Below, one piece after another: positions 42,657 through 51,317 of a stretch of DNA of 64,000 nt (the first letter of the stretch is position 1; each line of letters starts with the position of its first letter). Location: contig JAOAPI010000145.1 of NCBI GenBank assembly GCA_025462865.1, forward strand, positions 1 to 64,000, in the 5' to 3' direction. The notes under the pieces were generated by a model. It made no database searches. It saw only the letters and a list, made by a program, of their open reading frames with translations, and was not told where the DNA came from. The position numbers were made by a program, and so were the translations under genes. The DNA is from Candidatus Sulfotelmatobacter sp. (GTDB lineage: Bacteria > Acidobacteriota > Terriglobia > Terriglobales > Acidobacteriaceae).

Positions 42657-45443
42657 ATGCGCAGCAGGACAGCAGAACACATGTCCGCCAGCACACACTC
42701 GTGGAAGGGCCTGCCCATTGGCGCCAAGGCTTTCGTCGGCCTGGTGATCACTGCGGGCATGGCGTCGCTCCTCGAAGGCGCAATTCATCAGAGCAGTAAA
42801 AATATTGCGGAATTCATCTGCTATCTACTCATCGCGATTTTGGCATCCCGCCTTCGAGTGATTCTCCCGGGCATCACCGGCACTATGTCGGTGAACTTCC
42901 TGTTTATCCTGGTTGGGATTGCGGAGCTGAGCTATTCCGAAGCGTTGACCCTCGGCGCGGTTTCGATGCTGGCGCAAAGTTTGTACCCGGCGCGGCCCAC
43001 TGCGATTCAGTTGGCGTTCAATGTGTGCGCCGGAGCTTTGTCCACGGCTGTAGCGTATCTCGTCTATCACGACCCGCTGGCCAACCAGTACATTTCGAGC
43101 CGGCCACTGATTCTGTGCCTCGCGGCCTCGACCTACTTCATCGTTAATGCTGGATCGATCGCAGCTGTGATTTCGCTCAGCGAAGGAAAACCTCTTCGAC
43201 GGATCCTTGTAGATTGCTACTTCTGGTCGTTTCCCTACTACCTGCTCGGTGCGGGTATCGCAGGCGTCATTGGATGGTTCAACCGCGAATTTAACTGGGA
43301 AACTTCCTTGCTGTTCGTCCCCGCCATTTATCTGATCTACCGCTCCTACCGCTTGTACCTGGGGAAATTGGAGGACGAGAAGAGACACGTTGAAGAGATT
43401 GCCGATCTGCATTTGCGAACCATTGAGGCGCTTGCCCTGGCTATTGAGGCCAAAGATCAAACCACCCACGACCACCTGCAACGAGTACGGATTTATGCCA
43501 TTGAAGTCGCAAAGGAATTAGGCATGACGGGGACTGATCTGGAAGCCTTGCATGCGGCGTCACTTCTGCACGATATCGGCAAGCTCGCTGTGCCCGAACA
43601 TATCATCGCCAAGCCCGGGCGGCTGACTCCGGAAGAGTTCGAGAAGATGAAGATTCACACCATCGTGGGGGCGGAAATTCTGGAACGCGTTCGCTTCCCC
43701 TATCCAGTTGTCCCCATTGTGCGGGCGCACCACGAGAAGTGGGACGGATCTGGTTATCCCTATGGTTTGAAAGGTGCGGAGATTCCCATCGGAGCGCGAA
43801 TTCTTTCCGCTGTCGATTACTTGGATGCGCTCGCGTCCGACCGCCAATACCGTCGCGCCATGCCGCTTGATGAAGTGATGAAGCGACTCGCTGCAGAGTC
43901 GGGGAAGTCTTTTGATCCGAAGGTCGTTGACGTTCTCAAGAGCCGCTACCGAACTTTGGAAAACCTGGCCTTGGCGCGGTCGGCGAGAGATGGCAACGCC
44001 GGTCCTCACGTTGAACGCAAAATGACGCAGGGTCAGGAGCCCGCCGCGGGTTACGAAAACGCCGCGGTCCTGGATGCACCCGGCCGCGAAGCAACTTTCC
44101 TTTCCTCGATCGCCGCCGCCCGACAGGAAGCGCAATCGTTGTTTGAGTTGAGCCAGGATCTGGGCGCATCACTCAGCCTGGGAGAAACGCTTTCAGTTTT
44201 CTCAGTAAAGCTCAAGCCCATGGTTCCGTACGACGCCATCGCTATCTATGTTCTGCGCGATGAAGTCCTGATGCCGGAGTATGTAAACGGAGATAACTAT
44301 CGCCTGTTTTCCTCTTTGCGTATTCCCTTGGGCGATGGGCTCTCCGGCTGGGTAGCACAGAACAAGAAGCCGATTGTGAACGGCAACCCCTCGGTTGAGC
44401 CGGGGTACCTGAACGATCCTGACAAGTTCAGCACTCTGCGTTCGGCTCTGGCCGTCCCGCTGGAGGGAGTAGCTGGAGTTATTGGAGTTCTCGCGCTCTA
44501 CCGGGCTGAACGTGACGCGTTCACATCCGATCATTTGCGGCTCCTGCTGGCAGTGAGCGGGAAGATGGCGCTGGCCATTGAAAATGCTTTGAAATATCAG
44601 CAGGCCGAAAGCTCCGCGACTACCGACTACCTTACTGGCCTGCCCAATGCGCGATCGCTCTTTCTGCAGCTTGACCGCGAGCTGGCCCGATGCAAGCGCG
44701 ACAACGACTCGCTCACCCTGATGGTTTGCGACATGAACGGCTTCAAGAAAATCAATGACCGCTTCGGGCATCTGGAAGGGAACCGGGTGCTGCGTTTGTT
44801 TGCCCAGGCGCTCAAAGACAGTTGCCGTGAATACGATTACGTCGCCCGTATGGGCGGAGATGAATTTGTATTAATTGCCCCCGGTCTGGGAGTCGAAGCC
44901 GCGGCTAAGAAAGTTGAGTTGATTCGCCCTCTGGCGCGGCAAGCCGGATTTGATGTTTGCGGAGAAGAAATCCTCTCGCTCAGTGTAGGAGTAGCCGTCT
45001 CGCCGGACGATGGCAACGACGCCGAGCAGTTGCTCACTCAGGCCGACCGCCGCATGTATGTGGAGAAGCAAAAACAGCCGACTCAGAAAGACCAGCGACT
45101 GCACACACGAATGAAGTGCCGGCTGACGATTGAATTGCATCCTCAGGGCGCCGCCGCGCCAATCTTCGGCAATGTCATCGACATCAGTCTGGGCGGCTGC
45201 TATGTGGAAACCAGCTCGATTTTGAGTCCGGGCTCAATTCTCAAATTAGTGTTCTCCATCGATGACGGCGCGTTGACGACGGAAGGTACCATCGCCAGAA
45301 TTCATCCAGGTTCCGGCGTGGCCGTACAGTTCAAGGAAATGAGCCGCGAGTCGCGCGAAAAAATGTATCGCATCCTCGAATTTGTACAGAGCAAGACAAC
45401 CCTGTACAACGACCGGTACATGCAGAACCTTTTCAATCGCTAG
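42657..45443 (+). CDS. Membrane c-di-GMP protein with HD-GYP, GAF, GGDEF and PilZ domains
   Basis: The start is uncertain: ATG 42657 or 42681. The roughly 928 residues have an N-terminal region of about seven hydrophobic helices (residues 30-235, MASE-like). Next comes an HD-GYP phosphodiesterase (LLHDIGKLAVPEHI, AHHEKWDGSGYPYGLKGAEI), then a GAF domain (about 480-640) and a GGDEF cyclase. The cyclase signature is MGGDEF near residue 732, preceded by the inhibitory RxxD site (REYDYVARM). A C-terminal PilZ domain has RLHTR and VIDISLGG. One chain can therefore in principle make, cut and bind c-di-GMP. The key residues of all four parts are intact, so no part looks decayed. Confidence 0.95.
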   Translation: MRSRTAEHMSASTHSWKGLPIGAKAFVGLVITAGMASLLEGAIHQSSKNIAEFICYLLIAILASRLRVILPGITGTMSVNFLFILVGIAELSYSEALTLGAVSMLAQSLYPARPTAIQLAFNVCAGALSTAVAYLVYHDPLANQYISSRPLILCLAASTYFIVNAGSIAAVISLSEGKPLRRILVDCYFWSFPYYLLGAGIAGVIGWFNREFNWETSLLFVPAIYLIYRSYRLYLGKLEDEKRHVEEIADLHLRTIEALALAIEAKDQTTHDHLQRVRIYAIEVAKELGMTGTDLEALHAASLLHDIGKLAVPEHIIAKPGRLTPEEFEKMKIHTIVGAEILERVRFPYPVVPIVRAHHEKWDGSGYPYGLKGAEIPIGARILSAVDYLDALASDRQYRRAMPLDEVMKRLAAESGKSFDPKVVDVLKSRYRTLENLALARSARDGNAGPHVERKMTQGQEPAAGYENAAVLDAPGREATFLSSIAAARQEAQSLFELSQDLGASLSLGETLSVFSVKLKPMVPYDAIAIYVLRDEVLMPEYVNGDNYRLFSSLRIPLGDGLSGWVAQNKKPIVNGNPSVEPGYLNDPDKFSTLRSALAVPLEGVAGVIGVLALYRAERDAFTSDHLRLLLAVSGKMALAIENALKYQQAESSATTDYLTGLPNARSLFLQLDRELARCKRDNDSLTLMVCDMNGFKKINDRFGHLEGNRVLRLFAQALKDSCREYDYVARMGGDEFVLIAPGLGVEAAAKKVELIRPLARQAGFDVCGEEILSLSVGVAVSPDDGNDAEQLLTQADRRMYVEKQKQPTQKDQRLHTRMKCRLTIELHPQGAAAPIFGNVIDISLGGCYVETSSILSPGSILKLVFSIDDGALTTEGTIARIHPGSGVAVQFKEMSRESREKMYRILEFVQSKTTLYNDRYMQNLFNR

Positions 45444-45502
45444 TCGTTCCCCAAGCTCGTCCGCCGCTTGAAGCTCGCCTTCGTCGACCGTACACTTAAG
45501 AG

Positions 45503-46429
45503 ATGCACGTTCATGCCCAAGGCGGTGGCCCGAAGCGAGTTCTGAAAATCTCGCTGGCAGTAACCGCGGCTTACATCGTGCTGCTGGTGGTGGCGGGCCT
45601 TCGCGCACATTCACTCGCACTGCTCTCTGAAGCTGGACACAATCTTTCGGACTTTCTCGCGCTGCTGCTCTCCCTGGTGGCGGTTTATCTGCAGTCACGC
45701 CCAGCCAGTGCAACCAAGACTTATGGTTACCATCGCGCGGGAGTGCTTGCCGCCTTCGTGAATGCTGTCACTCTGGTGGCGGTCTCATTTTTCATCTTCT
45801 ACGAGGCCTTCTGGCGACTGCAGCATCCTCAGCACGTTCAAGCCTCGGTAATGATGTGGGTCGCGGCGGCGGGCGTATTGATGAATGGGGTAATAGCCTT
45901 ACTCCTCTACCGCTCCAGCGGCGACGTCAACATCCGCAGCGCCCTGGTGCACGAGGTGGGCGACACGCTCTCGACTGCCGCGGTAATTGCCGGCGGCTGG
46001 GCGATTCTGATTACAGGCAATTCCTGGATCGATTCGGCGCTCTCGCTCGGCATCGGCCTGCTGATTCTGTGGTCAGGTTTCGGCATCGTCCGCGAGACGC
46101 TGAATATTCTTCTCGAAGGAACGCCGCGCGGAGTGAAGCTTGAACTGGTCGAGATTGCGATCCGCTCGATCGATGGCGTCAATGACGTCCACGACCTACA
46201 CTGCTGGAGTATCGGATCGGAAACTCGCGCGCTCTCCTGCCACATCGCGATCGCCGACATCCCGCCCTCAGTCAGCGAACGAATTCTGCGCGACGTGAAA
46301 GACCGCCTGCACCACAGCTTCCGCATCGACCACACCACGATTCAGTTCGAGCACGTGGAGTGTGAAGTGGCGCATGGATGCGTGATACCCGTGGGGGAGA
46401 GCGCAGAGCATCAGCATCATAGCCACTAA
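45503..46429 (+). CDS. Cation diffusion facilitator family metal exporter
   Basis: The 308-residue protein has six membrane segments. Two metal-site motifs typical of the family are visible: SEAGHNLSDFLALLLSL in helix 2 and HEVGDTLSTAAVIAGGWAIL in helix 5. Together with GYHRAGVLAAFVNAVTLV and the C-terminal cytoplasmic domain (DVHDLHCWSIGSETRALSCH), this makes it a CDF transporter. Members exchange Zn2+, Co2+ or Cd2+ for protons. The His-rich end (GESAEHQHHSH) and the leading HVHAQGG may bind metal. Zinc is the most likely substrate. Confidence 0.94.
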   Translation: MHVHAQGGGPKRVLKISLAVTAAYIVLLVVAGLRAHSLALLSEAGHNLSDFLALLLSLVAVYLQSRPASATKTYGYHRAGVLAAFVNAVTLVAVSFFIFYEAFWRLQHPQHVQASVMMWVAAAGVLMNGVIALLLYRSSGDVNIRSALVHEVGDTLSTAAVIAGGWAILITGNSWIDSALSLGIGLLILWSGFGIVRETLNILLEGTPRGVKLELVEIAIRSIDGVNDVHDLHCWSIGSETRALSCHIAIADIPPSVSERILRDVKDRLHHSFRIDHTTIQFEHVECEVAHGCVIPVGESAEHQHHSH

Positions 46430-46458
46430 GGCGGGGCCTTTTGCGCTCCACGATCTGT

Positions 46459-48261
46459 TCACAAATCTTTCCGATCAAGCTTTGAGCCGGGAGTCTGCGA
46501 TGAAAATATTCCCCGCGCTCGCTCAATCGTATCCGCCTCCTCCGCCGACTTATCAGGCCGCAGCCTCACGATCCGCGGAAAGCGCAGCGCGTAGCCACTC
46601 TCATGCCGGTCTGACTCCATCATGTTGTTGAACGCCACCTCCAGCACGACTTTTGGCTCGACCGTGCGCCGGAAGCCTTGATCCTCAATCGTGTGTTCGA
46701 GAAACCACTTGGTCATTTCTGCGATCTCCACATCCGTGAGTCCCGAGTACGCCTTGCCGATATTCAACAACCGGTCTTTGTTCGCATCCCACACCGCAAA
46801 CGTGTAATCGCTGAGTACGCCCACGCGCTTGCCGTGACCGAATTCGACCGCAGTCACTACGACGTCCAGCGTGGCCAGCTCGCGCTTCATCTTCAGCCAG
46901 GATTTCCCGCGCTTGCCAGGAGAGTACGACGAGGCGAGGTCTTTGATCATTAATCCTTCATTCCCTCTTGCTTGCGCCGCAGAAAACAAAGCCTCCAACT
47001 CCTCAGCCGACACAGCTCGAAACACAGGTGCACGAACAATCCCGCCCGTGAAAGATCTCTCGACTTCTTCGAACCCCAACTCTCCTTGTCTCCCGATATT
47101 CCCCTGTGACCCCGTGTGTCCCCTATGTTTAGGCCCTTTGACTAGCTCATCCAACACCCGCGCCCGCTCCCGCAAAGGACGATCAATTAGCACTTCCCCG
47201 GCGGCATACAAAACATCAAACGCTACAAAAGCCACCGGAAATTCCCGCAACATCCTCTCGCTCACTTTCTTCCGCCCCAAACGCTGCTGCAACACCGAAA
47301 ATGGACGCGCCTGGCCAAGCCCTTCAGCTTTCGCCTCTGCCTCTTCGGAAAATGGTTCGTCCACCACTTCCCGCGTCTGTTTGGGGTCCGGCGGATATTC
47401 CCATGCCACAATCTCACCATCGAGAATCGCATCCACAGGCAAACCTGCTAGCGTGTCAGGCAATTCTGGAAATGACTCGGTGATTTCATCCCGCGTGCGA
47501 GAAAAAAACCTCACCTGGCCCCCGGAGACGTGGGCCTGAGCCCGAATGCCGTCGTATTTGTCTTCGACCGCAGGTTCCGCAAAATAACTCAGCCCCTCTT
47601 CCGCCGATTCGATCGGGCTGGCCAGCATGAATCCCAGCGGATGAAACATTCTCATCTTCGCCTCGGCCAGCTTTCCCCCTACGGCCAGCCGCAGCGTCTC
47701 CCCGACGTCGCCCACCAGCATGCTCGCCCGCTGCACGTCTGCCGGCGGGTTGCCGTACGCCTTTGCAATCGCCTCTTCCACCAGACTTTCTTTCAGACCG
47801 ATCCGCAAATCGCCGGTCATGATCTTCACAATGTATTTCGCTTCCAGCGGGGAAACCCGTGTCAGCACATCGCGGACGAGCGCTGATTTCGCTTCCGTAC
47901 GGCGCGCCGTCGCGATCTCACGAAAAATCTTGCTCAACTCGACGACGCTCAAACTCTGTCCCGGGCGCTCCTGCAAGACATGCCCCGCTACCGCACCCAG
48001 GTCGCCATGCTTGCGATAAGCGGCAGTCAGCGCAGTTTCAGTCTGGCCGGAAATCTCCTGCACAAGGCGCCACAACAATGCGCCGCCCACCTGCAACGTA
48101 GCTTCTTCCCAGGCTGGAAATGCTTTTCCCGAGAGAAAGACAGCCGACACTGCGGCCTCGTCCGTGGTGCAAGACTTCAGGTACTCAGCCACGATCGTCG
48201 TCTTCTGCAGTTTCTTGGTGGTGGCGGCAATCGCCTCACAGGTCTTTGCAAGCTTACGCAT
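46459..48261 (-). CDS. ATP-dependent DNA ligase with an in-frame repeat insertion
   Basis: The 600-residue protein has an N-terminal DNA-binding domain (LLWRLVQEISGQTETALTAA) and the nucleotidyl-transfer motif VEDKYDGIR with the active Lys235. RDEITESFPEL, LDGEIVAWE and GNEGLMIKD follow, and the last motif SWLKMKRELATLDVVV ends the catalytic core. The type is the archaeal/eukaryotic-like LigI family, found in many bacteria besides the NAD-dependent enzyme. Residues about 376-405 (GPKHRGHTGSQGNIGRQGEL) lie between two normal segments and are encoded by a G-rich repeat. They look like an insertion into a surface loop. Confidence 0.93.
   Translation of the reverse strand: MRKLAKTCEAIAATTKKLQKTTIVAEYLKSCTTDEAAVSAVFLSGKAFPAWEEATLQVGGALLWRLVQEISGQTETALTAAYRKHGDLGAVAGHVLQERPGQSLSVVELSKIFREIATARRTEAKSALVRDVLTRVSPLEAKYIVKIMTGDLRIGLKESLVEEAIAKAYGNPPADVQRASMLVGDVGETLRLAVGGKLAEAKMRMFHPLGFMLASPIESAEEGLSYFAEPAVEDKYDGIRAQAHVSGGQVRFFSRTRDEITESFPELPDTLAGLPVDAILDGEIVAWEYPPDPKQTREVVDEPFSEEAEAKAEGLGQARPFSVLQQRLGRKKVSERMLREFPVAFVAFDVLYAAGEVLIDRPLRERARVLDELVKGPKHRGHTGSQGNIGRQGELGFEEVERSFTGGIVRAPVFRAVSAEELEALFSAAQARGNEGLMIKDLASSYSPGKRGKSWLKMKRELATLDVVVTAVEFGHGKRVGVLSDYTFAVWDANKDRLLNIGKAYSGLTDVEIAEMTKWFLEHTIEDQGFRRTVEPKVVLEVAFNNMMESDRHESGYALRFPRIVRLRPDKSAEEADTIERARGIFSSQTPGSKLDRKDL
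47070..47136 (-). repeat. G-rich repeat inserted in frame in the DNA ligase gene
   Basis: On the minus strand the segment reads CATAGGGGACACACGGGGTC then ACAGGGGAATATCGGGAGAC, a run of ACA/GGGG blocks like the intergenic repeat at 22157-22187. It encodes a Gly/Gln/His-rich peptide with no match in the ligase family as I know it. The ends fall near residues 376 and 398 of the ligase. Confidence 0.55.
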
Positions 48262-48376
48262 GGCAAAATTATGATGCGCTCCGAACGTTTGAGAATCGAT
48301 GAAAGGGATTCCGCATCGCGGGGCTAGAGACCCCGGTTTCCAGCATTGTGATCGGGCGTGAAGAGCGTCTTTCCCT

Positions 48377-49525
48377 GTGATAACCTATCATTTGTCGCTT
48401 TTCCGGCGTCCGGAGCATCTAAACACTGTGCATCCCCTTCGAAATTTCGTGCGGTTCCTGGTAGCCGTACAGCTCTTGCCTGCGCTGGAGAGCGGCGAAG
48501 AAACTCTGGTAGGCGGCCAGGCCGTGCTCGAGGGCGTGATGATGCGCTCGCCGCACGCCTGGGCAATCGCTTGCCGCAAGCCTACCGGCGAAGTGGTGAC
48601 TATGAGCGAGCCGCTGGAGCGGCCGTCGGAGAAGCATAAGTGGATGGCCTGGCCCGTCGTTCGCGGAGTCATGACCCTCGGCTACGCTATGTCGCTCGGC
48701 TACCGCGCCCTGCGCTTCTCGGCCAACGTTGCTATCGAAGACGCCATGGAAAACGACGCCGGGACGAAAGAGGTAGCGACAGCCGCCTCGGCTGTCCCGC
48801 CCAAGCGAAGCGAGGCGGAGCCTGTACGTTCAGAACCCATCTCAGCAGCCTCTTCCAAAACACAAACGCGCGAAAAAGCCGCCGCTCTTAGTGGATGGCT
48901 GGCGGCTGGCAATGTCGTCATCTCGCTCGCCTTCTTCATTTTCATGTACAAGTATTTGCCACTCTTGGCAGCTACCGAACTCAAGAAAGCGAACCCTGCT
49001 CTTGGCGGACAGATCATGTTCAACCTAGTGGATGGCGCAGTTCGCCTGATCCTGTTCCTGCTTTTCATCTGGGGAGTATCGTTATTCCCCGATATTCGCC
49101 GGGTGTATCAATATCACGGCGCCGAGCACAAGACTGTATTTGCTTTCGAGAATGGCGACCCGCTTGAGACCGCGGCCGTGCAGAAGTATTCGACGTTCCA
49201 TCCCCGTTGTGGCACGAGTTTTCTGATGACCGTGATGCTAATCTCAATCGGCTTTTACATGCTGGTTCCGTTCACGACATTCTGGGCGCGCTTTGCGTCG
49301 CGCATTGTGCTGCTGCCCGTAATCGCCGGCGTCTCTTATGAGATCATTCGCTTCGCCGCCAAGCATCGTGGCTCACTCTTCGCGTTAATGACCGCTCCCG
49401 GCCTTTGGCTGCAGCGCATCACCACCCAACCTCCTTCGGATGACATGGCCCAGTGCGCCATCGATGCCCTCGATCAAGCCATGATTCTGGAAAAAGATCA
49501 CGGCGGCGAATTGGTCATTGCCTAG
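48377..49525 (+). CDS. DUF1385 (YqhQ-like) membrane protein with an in-frame repeat insertion
   Basis: The 382-residue frame contains the DUF1385 hallmarks: SGEETLVGGQAVLEGVMMRS, MAWPVVRGVMTLGYAMSLGY and the C-terminal VYQYHGAEHKTVFAFENG and STFHPRCGTSFLMTVMLISI. About four membrane segments are seen. The role is unknown; the gene is often next to prfA and prmC, as here. Residues about 132-153 ([20 protein letters not shown]) are encoded by a dispersed two-hairpin repeat and interrupt a variable loop. The GTG start at 48377 is uncertain; GTG 48428 is nearer to where homologues usually begin. Confidence 0.88.
   Translation: MITYHLSLFRRPEHLNTVHPLRNFVRFLVAVQLLPALESGEETLVGGQAVLEGVMMRSPHAWAIACRKPTGEVVTMSEPLERPSEKHKWMAWPVVRGVMTLGYAMSLGYRALRFSANVAIEDAMENDAGTKEVATAASAVPPKRSEAEPVRSEPISAASSKTQTREKAAALSGWLAAGNVVISLAFFIFMYKYLPLLAATELKKANPALGGQIMFNLVDGAVRLILFLLFIWGVSLFPDIRRVYQYHGAEHKTVFAFENGDPLETAAVQKYSTFHPRCGTSFLMTVMLISIGFYMLVPFTTFWARFASRIVLLPVIAGVSYEIIRFAAKHRGSLFALMTAPGLWLQRITTQPPSDDMAQCAIDALDQAMILEKDHGGELVIA
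48773..48835 (+). repeat. Two-hairpin repeat inside the DUF1385 gene
   Basis: The element contains ACAGCCG-cct-CGGCTGT (48779-48795) and CCGCC...GGCGG (48797-48818), and ends GTACGTTCAGAA. It is 63 bases long and keeps the frame. A copy with the same first hairpin and similar ends lies inside purL at 55703-55762. Over GTAGC(G/A)ACAGCCGCCTCG and the following GCTGTCC the two match at 24 of 25 bases. Confidence 0.8.
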
Positions 49526-49579
49526 CGGTGCCGCCGCGAATATTTTCTCTTCCCGCCCAATATCACTAAAATGCCGTAG

Positions 49580-49653
49580 AGACGTAACTTGTTACGTCTT
49601 CGCCTCTACGCCACTGGGCTGAGGTTGAACCGAGACGTAGGAAGCTACGTCTC
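49580..49653. repeat. Two palindromes of the GAGACGTAGC/GCTACGTCTC family
   Basis: AGACGTAAC-tt-GTTACGTCT (49580-49599) and GAGACGTAG-gaag-CTACGTCTC (49632-49653) lie 32 bases apart upstream of prfA. Both are perfect inverted repeats with 9-base stems. Related palindromes follow prmC at 52204-52282. Confidence 0.8.
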
Positions 49654-49668
49654 TACGAAAGAATTCCG

Positions 49669-50748
49669 ATGTTTGAAAGACTTGATCAGATCGAAACCCG
49701 CTACGAAGAGCTGACCAGCGCTCTCGCTTCGCCGGACATTGTCAACGATTCGGCGAAGTATCAGAAGACTGCCAAGGCACATTCGGAAATTTCGCTCGTG
49801 GTCGAAAGGTATCGTGAATACAAGGATCTGACCCGCGGCATCGCCGAGAGCAGAGCCATGCTCGCCGAGGAAAAAGATCCTGAGATGCGAGCCTACGCGC
49901 AGGAAGAACTCAACAAGCTGGAGCCTCGCGTCGTCGCGATCGAAGAAGAATTGAAAGTGCTGCTGCTGCCGAAAGACCCGAACGACGAGAAAAATATTAT
50001 CCTTGAAATCCGCGCCGGCACTGGCGGAGACGAGGCAACGCTCTTCGCCGCTGAAATCTTCCGCATGTATACCCGCTACGCTGAAACGCAACGCTGGAAG
50101 GTCGAAGTCCTTTCCTCTTCCGAGTCTTCGGCGGGAGGATTGAAGGAAGTCATCGCCATCATCGAAGGCCATCGCGTCTTTTCGCAGCTCAAGTACGAGA
50201 GCGGTGTGCACCGGGTGCAGCGAGTTCCCGCAACGGAGCAGCAGGGGCGGGTGCACACCTCGGCCGTCACGGTCGCCATACTGCCGGAAGCAGAAGATGT
50301 GGACATCAAGATTGAAGCCAAGGACTTGCGCATCGACACGTTTTGCTCCTCCGGTCCGGGCGGTCAGTCTGTGAATACGACGTACTCTGCCGTACGCATC
50401 ACGCATATCCCAACCAATACTGTCGTCAGCTGTCAGGACGAGAAATCGCAGATAAAAAACCGCGAAAAGGGAATGCGCGTTTTACGTTCCCGTCTCTACG
50501 AAATCGAGATGGAAAAGCAGCAGCAGGCGCTGGCCAAAGAGCGCAAGGCGATGGTGGGCTCCGGTGACCGCAGCGAGAAGATTCGCACCTACAACTTTCC
50601 CCAGAACCGCGTCACCGATCATCGTATCGGCTTCACGCTCCATCAGCTCGAAGCTGTGATGGATGGCAAACTTCAGCCGCTGATCGAAGCCTTGACGACA
50701 CATTATCAAGCAGAAAAGCTGAAGCACGAAGCTGCGACCGTAGTTTAA
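49669..50748 (+). CDS. prfA: Peptide chain release factor 1
   Basis: The 359-residue protein has the catalytic GGQ at residues 231-233 ([17 protein letters not shown]) and the codon-reading PxT tripeptide in [14 protein letters not shown] (PAT), which specifies UAA and UAG. The N-terminal coiled domain opens [20 protein letters not shown]. It releases finished proteins at stop codons. It lies between the DUF1385 gene and a DinB-like gene, with prmC, whose product methylates the GGQ glutamine, 569 bases further on. Confidence 0.97.
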   Translation: MFERLDQIETRYEELTSALASPDIVNDSAKYQKTAKAHSEISLVVERYREYKDLTRGIAESRAMLAEEKDPEMRAYAQEELNKLEPRVVAIEEELKVLLLPKDPNDEKNIILEIRAGTGGDEATLFAAEIFRMYTRYAETQRWKVEVLSSSESSAGGLKEVIAIIEGHRVFSQLKYESGVHRVQRVPATEQQGRVHTSAVTVAILPEAEDVDIKIEAKDLRIDTFCSSGPGGQSVNTTYSAVRITHIPTNTVVSCQDEKSQIKNREKGMRVLRSRLYEIEMEKQQQALAKERKAMVGSGDRSEKIRTYNFPQNRVTDHRIGFTLHQLEAVMDGKLQPLIEALTTHYQAEKLKHEAATVV

Positions 50749-50776
50749 TTATCGACCAGACGCGACGGAAGCACCT

Positions 50777-51259
50777 ATGAGCGACTTGCAGCTGACTCTC
50801 CTTACGGCTCTCCTTGATCGCTACCGGAAGAACGCCGCGCGGGTTTGTGAGCTTGCTGTGCCTTTCGATAACGCACAGTTCTGGGGAAAACCGTTTGCCT
50901 TTGGAAACAGTTTCGGACATCTCGTTCTGCACCTTACCGGAAACTTGAATTACTATATCGGCGCGCAAATTGCCGGGAGTGGCTACGTGCGCGATCGCCC
51001 GCGCGAATTTAACGACCCGAATCCTCCGTCTAAAGATGAGGCTCTCAGACTTTTCGACGACTCAGTTAGATTGGTGGTCGAGACCATCGAAGTCCAATCT
51101 TCTGAAGATTGGTCGCGGGAATATTCAGGAGCAGGCGCGGATGCCAGGAATCGTCTCGAAATGGTAGTGCAGTGTGCCGCCCATATGCAGCATCACATTG
51201 GCCAGATGATTTATCTTGAATACGAAATGCGGCGGCAAATCAAAATTGGATCGAAATGA
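50777..51259 (+). CDS. DinB-family protein
   Basis: The 160-residue protein is a four-helix bundle of the DinB/YfiT type, with histidines in FGHLVLHLTGNLNYYIGAQI and CAAHMQHHIGQMIYLEYEM that form the usual metal site. Many DinB-like enzymes use mycothiol, bacillithiol or glutathione, but no substrate is known for this subgroup (DUF1572-like). It sits between prfA and prmC, 28 bases after prfA, and may be co-transcribed. Its presence does not point to a role in translation. Confidence 0.88.
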   Translation: MSDLQLTLLTALLDRYRKNAARVCELAVPFDNAQFWGKPFAFGNSFGHLVLHLTGNLNYYIGAQIAGSGYVRDRPREFNDPNPPSKDEALRLFDDSVRLVVETIEVQSSEDWSREYSGAGADARNRLEMVVQCAAHMQHHIGQMIYLEYEMRRQIKIGSK

Positions 51260-51317
51260 GGCTGCTCTCTCTTATTTTCCTCGCGGTTCCGCGAGTTCCC
51301 CATGATGAAATGGTCTT

